Origin: Streptomyces pseudogriseolus
GTDB taxonomy: Bacteria; Actinomycetota; Actinomycetes; Streptomycetales; Streptomycetaceae
Assembly: GCA_002154585.1 (NCBI GenBank)
Contig: MUNG01000006.1
Span: 1-37,458 of the forward strand
Direction: 5' to 3'
DNA: 37,458 nucleotides
Shown: piece by piece, positions 20,172-28,970 of the stretch
Numbering within the stretch: position 1 is the stretch's first letter
Layout: each line of letters opens with the position of its first letter
Notes under the pieces: model-generated
The model's database searches: none
Told to the model about the DNA's origin: nothing
The model's input: the letters and a program-made list of their open reading frames with translations, nothing else
Translations under genes and position numbers: made by a program

Positions 20172-22427
20172 GTGCCGGAATTCAGTGACCTCCTGAACGC
20201 CCGCCTGGGCAGTCTCAAGGATGCCGTCGACGACTGGACCGAGACGGTCAAGAAGCTCGAGAAGCTCGAGGAACAGGCCAGCAAGGGCCTGTTGAAGAAG
20301 GCTGAGAAGGCGGACTGGAAGGGAGAAAACGCCGGCGTAACGCTGCCCTTCGTGAAGAAGACCGCCAACGAGTTCGGGGACGCGGCGAAAGAAGCGCAGA
20401 GCATCCGGAACATCCTTCGCGATGCCCACACCGAGTTCAAAGCGGCCAAGGCCCAGCTCGTCAAGGCTGTCGAGGAAGCGCCCAAGAAGGGCATCCGAAT
20501 CGACTCGAGCGGTGTCGTCAGCTATCAGATCCACCCCGACCGCCGCCCCAAGGACTACGACGGACCGGAGCCGAAGGAAGCGGACTTCGATCAGGTTCGC
20601 GCCGATGTCAAGCAAGCCCTGCAGAGAGCGAACGAGGCCGACGAGGTCGCGTCCCGCGCCTTGCGTACGCTGGTGGGCAAGGACAAGCACAACTTCTCCG
20701 GCACCGAATACGACTCCCTGAAGCAGGCGGGCAGGGCTCAGGACGCCCAGGACGCGAGGGCTGCTGCCAGAATCGTGGCGAAGGGCGACGACGCCTCCCC
20801 CGAGGAGATCGCCCGCCTGAACAAGTACTTCGAGAACAACAGGGGCGACCGGTACTTCGCCGAGCGCTTCGCTCTCGAGGTCGGCGTGAAGGGCAACCTC
20901 GAGTACTGGGTCGACATGGGCGACCCGAGTGACGGCTCCCGGCTGGGCGTGGACCACCCCAAGGAGATCAAGGAGCTCCAGAAGAACTGGAGTCTTACGC
21001 TGGCCGCAGCGACCCACTCCGACAGCGCGGAGATGAACCGCTGGAAAGCGGACATGATCAAGGCCGGCGACGACATCATCCAGTCCAGAGGGACGTCGGC
21101 GCACGGGTTCCAGGTCATGAGCAACCTCATGCGCGAGGGCGTGTACGACACAAAGTTCCTCCGCATGTTCGGTGACGCTGTTGTTGTCTCAGAACGACAG
21201 ATGACCGGAGACGGGCGGATCTCTGCAGGCCAAGCCTGGGGGTCGGGCCTCGCCATGCCTCCGAGGCTGAACTGGGATGGCAAAGACATCGGATCGGATC
21301 CGATGACCGGCTATTTGGAGGCACTCGGACATAATCCCGAGGCTTCGCTCGACTTCTTCAGCCGTTCGACCAAGCTCGAGGATGAAAAGCTCAGCAACTG
21401 GGACTACTTCGTCGGTCAAGGCAAGGACGCCCGAGGTTGGCCGGTTGACCACGACGGCAAGCCCAAGGGGTTCGAGAACCTCGGACACGCCTTGGAAGCG
21501 GCGACACTGGGGTACTCATACGACGACGCAAACCCGAGCGTTCCGTCGATGAGGACGGAAGAGCAGATCGAAGCCCGAGAAGCTCGCACGGCGCTCATGT
21601 CCAAGATCGTAGAAACTTACGGCTCAGCCGAAGCGATCGAGAAGCACCCGGGCATCTCCGACAGCTTGGCGAAGATGGCAGCAGGGCACATCGACAGCTT
21701 GAACTACTCCACGGCGACCTTCGGCAGCAACGAAGGTGTCAATGGACGCGACACCCGCTTCGGTGCGGAGAAGAATCACCTGGCGGACTTCGACGCCGCC
21801 GCTTCAACCAATTTCCTGCGCGCATTGGCCGGCGACGAGGGCGCGTACAACACGGTTTCCGCAGCTCAGCAAGCTTATGGCACTAGCCTCATGGCCGCTC
21901 AAGGTGAGGACCAAGGCGATGTGAAGCGCGTGGCGATGCACAGCATCATGATGCACGGCATGCTCGACCAGGCACGTTTTGAGGCCATCGGTCAGGAATT
22001 CGCCGACGAGAAGGAAGCCGCCAACAGGGAACTGGAGAAGCAGGGAGCTTGGCGAGACTTTGCCGCAGGCGCCGTTATCGGCACGACGGTCGGCGTAGCG
22101 TCGGAACTTATTATCCCGACTCGCGCCGCAGCAGCCATCGCCGTTCCACTGGCCTTCGAGGTGGCGGGTGGTGCCGCCGAAACCTACATGTCGAATCAAA
22201 CCCTTGACTGGCTGAAGGAAAATGAATTCGACAATAAGCAGGAAGCGCTCGAAGGTATTGAGGCAGCAAGGGCTACTGGCCAGCAAAACGCCATGGCACC
22301 TTTCCTGAACTATGCGGTGGCTCACGGGATGTCCGAGGACGAGATCTGGGACTTCTCCGCTGCTGCGGAAGGTTCCTACAACGATGGGCGCGCCCGCAGC
22401 GACACCAAGGATGTTCGAGGTTACTGA
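20172..22427 (+). CDS. Large ESX effector candidate (WXG-like N-terminus, hydrophobic C-terminal segment)
   Basis: 751 aa, GTG start at 20172 with AAGG upstream. Residues about 1-110 are an LXG/WXG-like helical domain with ADWKGENAG near 47-55. The middle is soluble and of unknown type; it may be the family called DUF6571, which I cannot verify. Residues about 631-670 form a Gly/Ala-rich hydrophobic stretch (AAGAVIGTTVGVASEL and AAAAIAVPLAFEVAGGAAE) reminiscent of glycine-zipper, membrane-active segments. GC content drops in the last 400 bp. It overlaps the next gene (a lipoprotein) by one base, which fits an effector and its immunity or partner protein. Toxicity is inferred, not shown. Confidence 0.65.
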   Translation: MPEFSDLLNARLGSLKDAVDDWTETVKKLEKLEEQASKGLLKKAEKADWKGENAGVTLPFVKKTANEFGDAAKEAQSIRNILRDAHTEFKAAKAQLVKAVEEAPKKGIRIDSSGVVSYQIHPDRRPKDYDGPEPKEADFDQVRADVKQALQRANEADEVASRALRTLVGKDKHNFSGTEYDSLKQAGRAQDAQDARAAARIVAKGDDASPEEIARLNKYFENNRGDRYFAERFALEVGVKGNLEYWVDMGDPSDGSRLGVDHPKEIKELQKNWSLTLAAATHSDSAEMNRWKADMIKAGDDIIQSRGTSAHGFQVMSNLMREGVYDTKFLRMFGDAVVVSERQMTGDGRISAGQAWGSGLAMPPRLNWDGKDIGSDPMTGYLEALGHNPEASLDFFSRSTKLEDEKLSNWDYFVGQGKDARGWPVDHDGKPKGFENLGHALEAATLGYSYDDANPSVPSMRTEEQIEAREARTALMSKIVETYGSAEAIEKHPGISDSLAKMAAGHIDSLNYSTATFGSNEGVNGRDTRFGAEKNHLADFDAAASTNFLRALAGDEGAYNTVSAAQQAYGTSLMAAQGEDQGDVKRVAMHSIMMHGMLDQARFEAIGQEFADEKEAANRELEKQGAWRDFAAGAVIGTTVGVASELIIPTRAAAAIAVPLAFEVAGGAAETYMSNQTLDWLKENEFDNKQEALEGIEAARATGQQNAMAPFLNYAVAHGMSEDEIWDFSAAAEGSYNDGRARSDTKDVRGY

Positions 22428-23068
22428 TGAAAAGAAAAGTTATAGCAGCGTCGTTCATCGCAACGGGACTTGCTTTTTCGGTATCGTCCTGCAGCACAGA
22501 CGAGGAAAAGGCGAAGCCGGCGAGCGGGTGTGAGGAGGTGCTGGGCGCGGCCGGACTTGAATGGGTGCAAGAAAAGGCCCAGGCAGACGATATCGAAAGG
22601 GGTGGAGTGAACCTGGATAAACTCCGGCGAGAGTACTATCGCCAGATGAAGCCGTGGAAGCCGAACGCTCAGCGCTGGGAATCTGAGGTCTGCACCATAA
22701 AGTCCACGGAACTAGGGGACGGCAAGAAACTGACGATCGAGTTCGGTCCGTCGTCCACCCCGTTCGACTTCGACGAGAAGACGAATCCGGACGGCACAGT
22801 GACGTCGGTGAACGCCGATTTGAAGCTGCAGCAGGTGAGGGATTTCAAGGACGTTACTCACTACGGCGTCTACGTGAAGTGCAAGGTGTCAGGCACCTCA
22901 CCACGACAGGAGATCGTCACACCGCTGGCCGGTGTCATGACGGACACTCTCACCGCCGGCACGTCGGATGCCGTTCACATGCGGCACCTCCTGCGTGCGA
23001 CTCAGGCCGTCGTCGACTTGCTGGGCTGCGAGAACGACCCTTCAGTTCCTGCGACTCCACCAGCCTAG
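22427..23068 (+). CDS. Lipoprotein, partner or candidate immunity protein
   Basis: 213 aa. A short signal peptide (MKRKVIAASF start) ends in a lipobox around SVSSC with Cys22 as the lipidated residue, so the protein should sit on the outer face of the membrane. The rest has three more cysteines (in SGCEEV, EVCTIK and VKCKV) plus one near the end (GCEND), possibly two disulfides. Its ATG overlaps the stop of the 751-aa gene. AT-rich codons in the first 150 bp differ from the surrounding genes. Outward-facing lipoprotein immunity proteins are known for some type VII toxins; whether this is one is a guess. Confidence 0.7.
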   Translation: MKRKVIAASFIATGLAFSVSSCSTDEEKAKPASGCEEVLGAAGLEWVQEKAQADDIERGGVNLDKLRREYYRQMKPWKPNAQRWESEVCTIKSTELGDGKKLTIEFGPSSTPFDFDEKTNPDGTVTSVNADLKLQQVRDFKDVTHYGVYVKCKVSGTSPRQEIVTPLAGVMTDTLTAGTSDAVHMRHLLRATQAVVDLLGCENDPSVPATPPA

Positions 23069-23128
23069 CGCGAGTCCGATGCGGGCCGGTTCTTCAAGAT
23101 CGCCTCAATCATCGATGACTCACCGACC

Positions 23129-23713
23129 TCACGGCAGTCGAGGAACAATTTGCAGCCACTGCGAAAGTGCCTGATACTCCGGCGCCTCCTGAGGGATGAA
23201 GCGCATAATGGGTGCGAGGATGTTGAGGAGATTCTTAATGCGCCGCAAGCGCAGAATCTCTTGTTTGGTAAGCGAGCTCCAGGCTTTCGTGGCGGCGACC
23301 ACGTCGTCCAGGCGCTCATGAATCTCCCGGAACACGGCACGGCATGTCTCGACGGGGTCCAATACGGGGTCGTCGCATCTGGGGCCAAAGCGATAAATCG
23401 CGAAAACCTGTACGTAAACGTCGTCGACGAGGATGCTCGCTGCGTCGAACCTGCCGCTGCGGCGCTTCAACCGATTGGCCACCAGGGCGAGTCGGACCCA
23501 GCGAAGCTGAACGTCGGCACCCAGGTCTTCATTCCGCATCCGACCGACGGAGAGATCGCGGATCATCTCCCATGCCTGCCAGTCGTCGCTCAAGCGATCC
23601 GGGCAGGACACCAGGGTCTCAAGTTCGTCAAGTGACGCTCTTGCGATCTCTCGGCCTTCCACTGATGGCGCACTTTCCTCGACCGCATCATTCGAGGAAG
23701 ACGATTCCTGCAC
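23129..23713 (-). CDS. Hypothetical protein, possible immunity for the orphan tip
   Basis: 194 aa if started at the GTG at 23711-23713, which has GGAAGAGAGG upstream; an earlier in-frame GTG at 23770 has none. Helical throughout, with no signal peptide or membrane helix. Recognisable bits are DWQAWEMIRDLS, RWVRLALVANRLKRR and FGPRCDDPV. I do not recognise the family. It overlaps the end of the SGHYxP ORF by 26 bp, a spacing typical of toxin and immunity pairs. GC is visibly lower than in the core genes. Confidence 0.5.
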   Translation of the reverse strand: MQESSSSNDAVEESAPSVEGREIARASLDELETLVSCPDRLSDDWQAWEMIRDLSVGRMRNEDLGADVQLRWVRLALVANRLKRRSGRFDAASILVDDVYVQVFAIYRFGPRCDDPVLDPVETCRAVFREIHERLDDVVAATKAWSSLTKQEILRLRRIKNLLNILAPIMRFIPQEAPEYQALSQWLQIVPRLP

Positions 23714-24011
23714 GTTCGAATGCCTCTCTTCCTGCTTGCAGGCTTTCCTGTGAAGGTTTGTAATGACCACTATTGTTGTTGAGTACGAGGCCGATGTAGT
23801 TGCCGTCAGACCCGGCTATCTCTGCCTCTCCAGCTGTGTGAACGGGTCCTCCACGGGTCAAAACCGGATGCTTGAGCTCAACTCCGGCAACATGTTTAGG
23901 CATGACGAGGAGCTCTCCATGCTGATCCACCACCCATTTTACAGTGCCTGAATTGACCGCTTCATCAAACCCACGTTCACCCACTTTGACCGGCGCCTTC
24001 GTCGGCATCAC
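23688..24011 (-). CDS. Orphan toxin-tip-like ORF with SGHYxP motif
   Basis: 107 aa. The sequence VKVGERGFDEAVNSGTVKW near the start, then GVELKHPVLTRGGPV, GEAEIAG and NNSGHYKPSQESL near the end, resembles the C-terminal domain with an SGHYxP motif seen at the end of many bacterial polymorphic toxin-like proteins. Here there is no delivery domain in front of it. The GTG/ATG start has no good ribosome site; an AGGAGG lies 21 bp upstream in the wrong register. It therefore looks like a displaced (orphan) tip cassette or a remnant, not a complete gene. Confidence 0.45.
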   Translation of the reverse strand: MMPTKAPVKVGERGFDEAVNSGTVKWVVDQHGELLVMPKHVAGVELKHPVLTRGGPVHTAGEAEIAGSDGNYIGLVLNNNSGHYKPSQESLQAGREAFERAGIVFLE

Positions 24012-24076
24012 CGCGGGGGCCGATCGGCAACGCCTCCTGCCACCATTCGCTGAGGCTGCACACTCACCCTGGCCTA

Positions 24077-24451
24077 TCAGTCGCCGTCAGAGGCACTGCC
24101 GCCGGAGATGGCTCGCAGACGCTTGACCTCCTGCACCAGACGAGGGATTACTTCTCTTGCCATCGCGATGAACGCGGCATTCTCGTCCCAACGCCCATCT
24201 TCACAATCCACGTAGCGTGGGTGCTGCACCAACGTCGCAGCTACCAGATCTCGATGGTCAAACGCAGGCCACCTCTCCCCTCGTCCCGTATCCTCGACCG
24301 TACTGATTGCGACAAGATTCATGGCGTTTTGATCATCCAGGTGCCGGACGAACCATGGCCCTGGGGTGGCCGCCGCACAGATTTCTTCAATCTCATCCAG
24401 ATCGATATTGCAATCCGCTACCCATGGGATCTGCCCACCATCATCACTCAT
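24077..24451 (-). CDS. Small protein with ATPGPW motif, candidate immunity to the PIN tip
   Basis: 124 aa. It starts 20 bp after the RHS stop on the same strand. The pattern AAATPGPWFVRH, an acidic middle and AFIAMAREVIPRLVQEVKRLR is that of a widespread small family seen in actinobacteria and phages (Ead/Ea22-like proteins share the TPGPW and C-terminal coil). Position immediately behind a toxin tip is the usual place of an immunity gene, so neutralising the PIN domain is a reasonable inference. It does not look like VapB-type antitoxins. Confidence 0.6.
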   Translation of the reverse strand: MSDDGGQIPWVADCNIDLDEIEEICAAATPGPWFVRHLDDQNAMNLVAISTVEDTGRGERWPAFDHRDLVAATLVQHPRYVDCEDGRWDENAAFIAMAREVIPRLVQEVKRLRAISGGSASDGD

Positions 24452-24471
24452 GACGTCCGCTCATTTCGCAC

Positions 24472-27400
24472 TCAATAACGTTCCGTAGTGTACCCGAGTC
24501 GCTCTGCGTTCTTGAAGAATCTCACATCGTTGGTGATGATCGGCAACCCTTCTTGTGCGGCGGAATGCAGAACCATGGCATCGTGATCCTGGATCATTGG
24601 ATTGAATGATTTACCCTTCCACATTGCCTTGAGTCTGGCTTGAATGTCAGCGACTCCTTCAGGCGTAGACTCAGGCCCCATTCGGCCTTGTCGCTCCCTC
24701 AACCAAGCATCGATCACAGCTGATGTATGGCCCCCGTCGAGCAGTTCACGAAACGCCTGCGGTGACAGAACGGGAGATCGTCCGTTCAGGGCCGTATCTA
24801 CTTCAGCCGTGCGTATCCCGTTGAGGGCATCGGTAACAGGATTCGTATCAACGGCAACATAGTCGGGGGACAAACCAACAGAGTCTGTCGCGGTGTGCGG
24901 GTTTATGGCATAGGTGGCAGGGTTAGGGGCTGGCGTCAGACCCAGAGGGTCCCGCGTCAGATACCGCGCCGTTTCCGGGTCGTAGTGGCGGAAGTAGTTG
25001 TAGTGGAGGCCTGTTTCCGGGTCGTGGTACTGGCCGGGGAAGCGGAGGGGGGTGTAGGCCGTGCTGGTGGTGGGCCAGGTGGTGGTGCCCCAGAGGGTGC
25101 TTCGGGTGCGCCAGGCGGTGTCGCCCTGTTCGTCGACGAGTTCCGTGGGCGTGCCGACCAGGTCGGTGACGATGGCGAAGAAGCGGGAGTCGATCTCCTG
25201 CTGGGGGGCGTCCGCCGCGGTGATGCGTTCCGACTGGGTGACGGGGTGCAGGCCCCGGTGGTTCCAGGTCAGCGTGACCGGGTTGGGGAGGGACGCCGAC
25301 CTGCTCGTCTGTTCGCAGAGAGTGGTGCCGTCCCAGGTGAATAGGATCTCCTCGACGACGGTCTCGCCGTCCGCGGCAAGGCGGCGTTTGGCCGTTCTGC
25401 GGCCCAGCGGGTCGTACGTGTAGCTCCAGCGGGTGCCGTCGGGTGTGGTGACCGAGGTCAGGCGGTCTTCCGCGTCCCAGGTGTAGCGCCAGGTGTCCGG
25501 CTTGCGGGACAGGCGCGGCTTCTGGCGGAGAGTGGTGCGGCCCAGGGCGTCGTGTTCGTAGCGGACGCGGCCGGCCCGGGTGATGCGGGTGCCCGCGTAG
25601 TCGCGGGATCCGGTCGCCTCGCCACCCGGGTGTGAGGTCGGCCAGGACGCCGAGGTCTGGTTGCCGGCCTCGTCGTAGGCGTAGCGCTCCGTCCAGTTCG
25701 CGGCGTGCACGGCCGTCACGCGGCCCGTCGGATCCAGGTCGAAGCGGCGTGGGCCTGTCAGCTGGTCGTCGATGCCGATCAGATTGCCGTCGGCACGGTA
25801 GGTGTACGTGCGGTGGTGCAGGGCGCTGCCGTCCGGGCCTGTCACCGATTGGGCGGTCAGGCGTCCCACGGGGTCGTAGGTGTGGTCGAAGGTGAGCGTC
25901 TCGCCTATGCGGCGGGTCACTTCCCGGCCGGCCGGGTCGTAGGTGAAGTCGACGGTGCGGCCCGAGGCCGTCATGGCGGTGCTGCGGCCTGTCGCGTCGT
26001 AGGCCCACGTGGTGGTCGCGCCGGTGGGGGTCGTTCGGGCCGTGCGGCGGCCGAGGGCGTCGTAGGTGTGCGTGAGGGTGCGGCCGTCCACCGTTTCGGA
26101 GAGGGCTCGGCCGTGAATGTCCCGGTCGATCGTCAGGGTCGTGCCGTCGGGGCCGGTGGCCTCCGTCAGTTGGCCGGTGACGTCGTACACGTAGCTGGTG
26201 ACTCCGTCGGGCGTGTGCTTGGCGGTCACCTGGCCCAGCGCGTCGCGCTCGTAGGAGAAGGTGTGGCCGAGCACGTTGCCGCGGGAGCTCAGGCGGCCCG
26301 CCTCGTCGTAGGTGTAGGTGAGGGTGCGGCCGTCGAAGTCGGTCTCCGTCGCGAGGCGGCCGGCGGGGTCGTATGTGTAGTTCCAGGTCAGGCCCTGTGG
26401 GTTGGTGACCCGGGTGAGGTTCAGCTCCGTGTCGTGCTCGAACTCGTAGCGCACGCCGTCCGGGCCTGTGCGGGCCGTCAGCAGGTCGAAGTGCGTGTAT
26501 TCGAAGTGTGTGACTCCGTCCAGTCGGTCGGTGTGCGTGGTGCAGTTGCCCTCGCCGTCGTAGGTCCACGACTCGGTGCTGCCGTCGGCTGCGGTGCGGC
26601 GGGCCAGGCGGCCCTCCACCGTCCGTTCGAGGCGGGTCGTCGCGCCCGTGGGGTCCGTGATCGTGACGGGGCGGCCGAAGGCGTCGCGTTCGTAGGACGT
26701 CGTCGCGCCGAGGGGGTCCGTGACGCGCACGGGAAGGCCGGCGTCGTCGCAGTGGATCGTCGTGGTGTGGCCCTGGGGGTCGACGACGGCCGTCAGGCGC
26801 CCCTGCTCGTCGTGGAGGAAGCGGGTGGTGAGGCCCGTGGGCGCCGTGACGGACGTCCTGTTGCCGCGGGCGTCGTAGGTCTGGCGCGTGGTGGTGCCGT
26901 TCAGGTGCCGGACCGTTGTGGGGAGGCGGAGGTCGTTGTAGTCGGCCCGGGACTCGCTGCCGTCGGGGCGGGTGACCGAGGTGAGGTTGCCGGCGTCGTC
27001 GTAGGTGAAGCGGGTGGTGTGGCCCAGCGGGTCCGTGCGGGACAGCAGGCGGTTGTAGCGGTCGCGTTCGAAGCGGGTCACCGCGCCCAGCGGGTCGGTC
27101 TCCGCCACGACCTGGCACAGGTCGTTGACGACGTACCGGTAGACGTGGCCGGTGCCCGTCGTGGCGGTGGTGGTGCGCAGGCCCGTCTCCGGGTCGCGGT
27201 CGGAGTAGGCGAGGCGCAGGCTCATGTGGCCTTCGGCGCCGCCCTCGGCGACGCAGCGGTCGCGGTCGTCGTACGCGTACGTGTAGCTGCGGTCGTTGGT
27301 GTCGGTCCAGGAGGTGATGCGGCCCGCGTCGTCGTAGGTGAAGCGGAGGGGCAGGCCGGAGGAGTTCACCACCTCGGTGAGGTCGCCGGCCGGGGAGTAG

Positions 27401-28947
27401 CCGTAACGGATCAGCTCCTGGTCGGTTCCGTCGGGAGCGGCGCCGGCCAGGTGCAGGGCGGTGATCCTGTGCGCCTCCGTGGTGACGCGGACGCGGTAGC
27501 CGCCGCTGTGGGAGACGGCGGTGGGAGTGCCGTCCGTGTCGTACTCGAACGTGATCCGGTTGGCGTTGCGGTCGTCGATCTGTTCCAGGAGCGCGTGGTC
27601 GTCGGAGTGCCGGGTGAAGTGCCAGGTGCGGCCGGCGGCGGGGTCCGTGATCGTGTAGCCCTCGGGTTCGGCCCGCAGTTCCCAGCGCGGCCCTTCCGTC
27701 GGCAGGCTCGTGCCGCCCTCGGCCGGGTGGGGGTAGGCCAGGATCAGGCCGTCCTCGTGGACGAAGACGATGCGGTCGGGCTCGATCTCCAGCCGTTGGT
27801 CGACGGTCGAGGACCAGGAAGGGCCGAACCAGCGGCCCGCGCGGTAGCCGGATTCCGCGCGCCGCTTGAACAGCAGCGGAAGCGTCCCGGGAAGGGCCAC
27901 GTCGGTCTGCGGCATGTACATCTTGCCGGTGGCCAGGTCCACCGGGTCGGTGGGGTTGTGCTGGGTGGCGTGGCCGTCGCTGTGGGCGCCGGGGTCACTC
28001 CTGTCCAGGTGGGAGCCGGCCGTGCCCAGGCCCGTCGGGCTGCCGAGTGCGTTACGGCCGTCCAGGTGGCGGGCCAGGCCTCCCGCGCCCTTGTACGCCG
28101 CTCCCCCGGCGAGGCTGGGCGCCATGTACCCGAGCATGCGGGCCGGGTCCTTCTGGAACTCGTCCCAGGTGTGGGAGACGCCCTGGTAGACGTCCTTCGA
28201 GAAGCCGATCGGGTCCCTGACCGCGTTCACGCCGCCGTCGATGACCATCCCCGCGTCGTGGAGGTAGGCCTTCGGCTCGGTCAGCAGCCGGCCCGGGTTG
28301 ACGGCCAGGCCGAACTCGACGAGGTCGTTCCAGCCTTCCTTCGCGCCGTCGGTGACGCGCTGCCAGCCGCTCGGCCGCTTCGGGGCCTTCTCGGCTGCCT
28401 TGTCGAGGGTCCGCTTGGCCGTGCCCGCGGCTTGAGCGACCTCCTCCTGCGCGCCGTTGATCATTCCGACGAGTTCGGCCATCGCCGTTCTGCCGGGGTC
28501 CGTCTCGGGAGGCCGGGTGGGCAGGCTCGCCTCGCCGGCCTTGACCGCCGAGTTGTAGTCGTCCACGGCCTTGGCGTACTGGCGGGAGAGGTCGCGGGCG
28601 AGCGGCGCCTCGTGGTCGAGGATCCGCTGGGTGAGCCGCTGGGCCCCGTCGAGCACCTCACGGTAGGCGAGCACGGCGGCGCCCGCCTCGACGAAGGCGT
28701 CCATCGCTCCGTCGAGGTCCTTGGGGAGCTTCTTGACCGTCTTGCGGAACTCCTCGGCGGCCTCGCCCTGCCAGGGGTCGGTGTTGAGCTTGCGCAGCCG
28801 TTCCGCGCCCTCCCCGAAGTGGGCCGCCGCGCCGCCGAGCTTCTTGATCAGCCGGTCGAGTTCGGCGGGCTTGCCCGGGACCCAGTCCTGGACGGTGTCG
28901 TCGGGGCCGATCCATGTGCGGCGGAAGAGGAACCGTTTCTCCGACAT
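24472..28947 (-). CDS. RHS-repeat polymorphic toxin with C-terminal PIN nuclease tip
   Basis: 1491 aa. Residues about 1-200 are helical with a WQG turn (W59-G61), fitting ESX delivery. A DUF6531-like domain starts near 322 (DPVDLATGKMYMPQTDV). About 850 residues of YD/RHS repeats follow (YTYDEAGRL-type units), closing with the RHS core RFPGQYHDPETGLHYNYF and RYLTRDPLGL, which ends at residue 1337 (about 24937). The 154-residue tip is a PIN domain: Asp1367 (VAVDTN), Glu1401 (FRELL), Asp1456 (DHDAM) and Asp1474 (ITNDVRF) are the acidic metal ligands of PIN ribonucleases. GC drops in the tip relative to the RHS core. ATG start with AGGA upstream. Contact-dependent RNA-cleaving toxin is the likely role. 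Confidence 0.88.
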   Translation of the reverse strand: MSEKRFLFRRTWIGPDDTVQDWVPGKPAELDRLIKKLGGAAAHFGEGAERLRKLNTDPWQGEAAEEFRKTVKKLPKDLDGAMDAFVEAGAAVLAYREVLDGAQRLTQRILDHEAPLARDLSRQYAKAVDDYNSAVKAGEASLPTRPPETDPGRTAMAELVGMINGAQEEVAQAAGTAKRTLDKAAEKAPKRPSGWQRVTDGAKEGWNDLVEFGLAVNPGRLLTEPKAYLHDAGMVIDGGVNAVRDPIGFSKDVYQGVSHTWDEFQKDPARMLGYMAPSLAGGAAYKGAGGLARHLDGRNALGSPTGLGTAGSHLDRSDPGAHSDGHATQHNPTDPVDLATGKMYMPQTDVALPGTLPLLFKRRAESGYRAGRWFGPSWSSTVDQRLEIEPDRIVFVHEDGLILAYPHPAEGGTSLPTEGPRWELRAEPEGYTITDPAAGRTWHFTRHSDDHALLEQIDDRNANRITFEYDTDGTPTAVSHSGGYRVRVTTEAHRITALHLAGAAPDGTDQELIRYGYSPAGDLTEVVNSSGLPLRFTYDDAGRITSWTDTNDRSYTYAYDDRDRCVAEGGAEGHMSLRLAYSDRDPETGLRTTTATTGTGHVYRYVVNDLCQVVAETDPLGAVTRFERDRYNRLLSRTDPLGHTTRFTYDDAGNLTSVTRPDGSESRADYNDLRLPTTVRHLNGTTTRQTYDARGNRTSVTAPTGLTTRFLHDEQGRLTAVVDPQGHTTTIHCDDAGLPVRVTDPLGATTSYERDAFGRPVTITDPTGATTRLERTVEGRLARRTAADGSTESWTYDGEGNCTTHTDRLDGVTHFEYTHFDLLTARTGPDGVRYEFEHDTELNLTRVTNPQGLTWNYTYDPAGRLATETDFDGRTLTYTYDEAGRLSSRGNVLGHTFSYERDALGQVTAKHTPDGVTSYVYDVTGQLTEATGPDGTTLTIDRDIHGRALSETVDGRTLTHTYDALGRRTARTTPTGATTTWAYDATGRSTAMTASGRTVDFTYDPAGREVTRRIGETLTFDHTYDPVGRLTAQSVTGPDGSALHHRTYTYRADGNLIGIDDQLTGPRRFDLDPTGRVTAVHAANWTERYAYDEAGNQTSASWPTSHPGGEATGSRDYAGTRITRAGRVRYEHDALGRTTLRQKPRLSRKPDTWRYTWDAEDRLTSVTTPDGTRWSYTYDPLGRRTAKRRLAADGETVVEEILFTWDGTTLCEQTSRSASLPNPVTLTWNHRGLHPVTQSERITAADAPQQEIDSRFFAIVTDLVGTPTELVDEQGDTAWRTRSTLWGTTTWPTTSTAYTPLRFPGQYHDPETGLHYNYFRHYDPETARYLTRDPLGLTPAPNPATYAINPHTATDSVGLSPDYVAVDTNPVTDALNGIRTAEVDTALNGRSPVLSPQAFRELLDGGHTSAVIDAWLRERQGRMGPESTPEGVADIQARLKAMWKGKSFNPMIQDHDAMVLHSAAQEGLPIITNDVRFFKNAERLGYTTERY

Positions 28948-28970
28948 GCTGGCTGTTCCTGCTCCTGCCC

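Noticed and set aside
23714..23770. Longer N-terminus for the 194-aa hypothetical (GTG at 23770)
   Set aside because: No Shine-Dalgarno, and it would lengthen the overlap with the SGHYxP ORF to 83 bp.
24472..28947. CRISPR array or insertion element suggested by repetitive DNA
   Set aside because: The periodicity is in-frame YD/RHS coding repeats, diverged at DNA level, without equal spacers, transposase or terminal inverted repeats.
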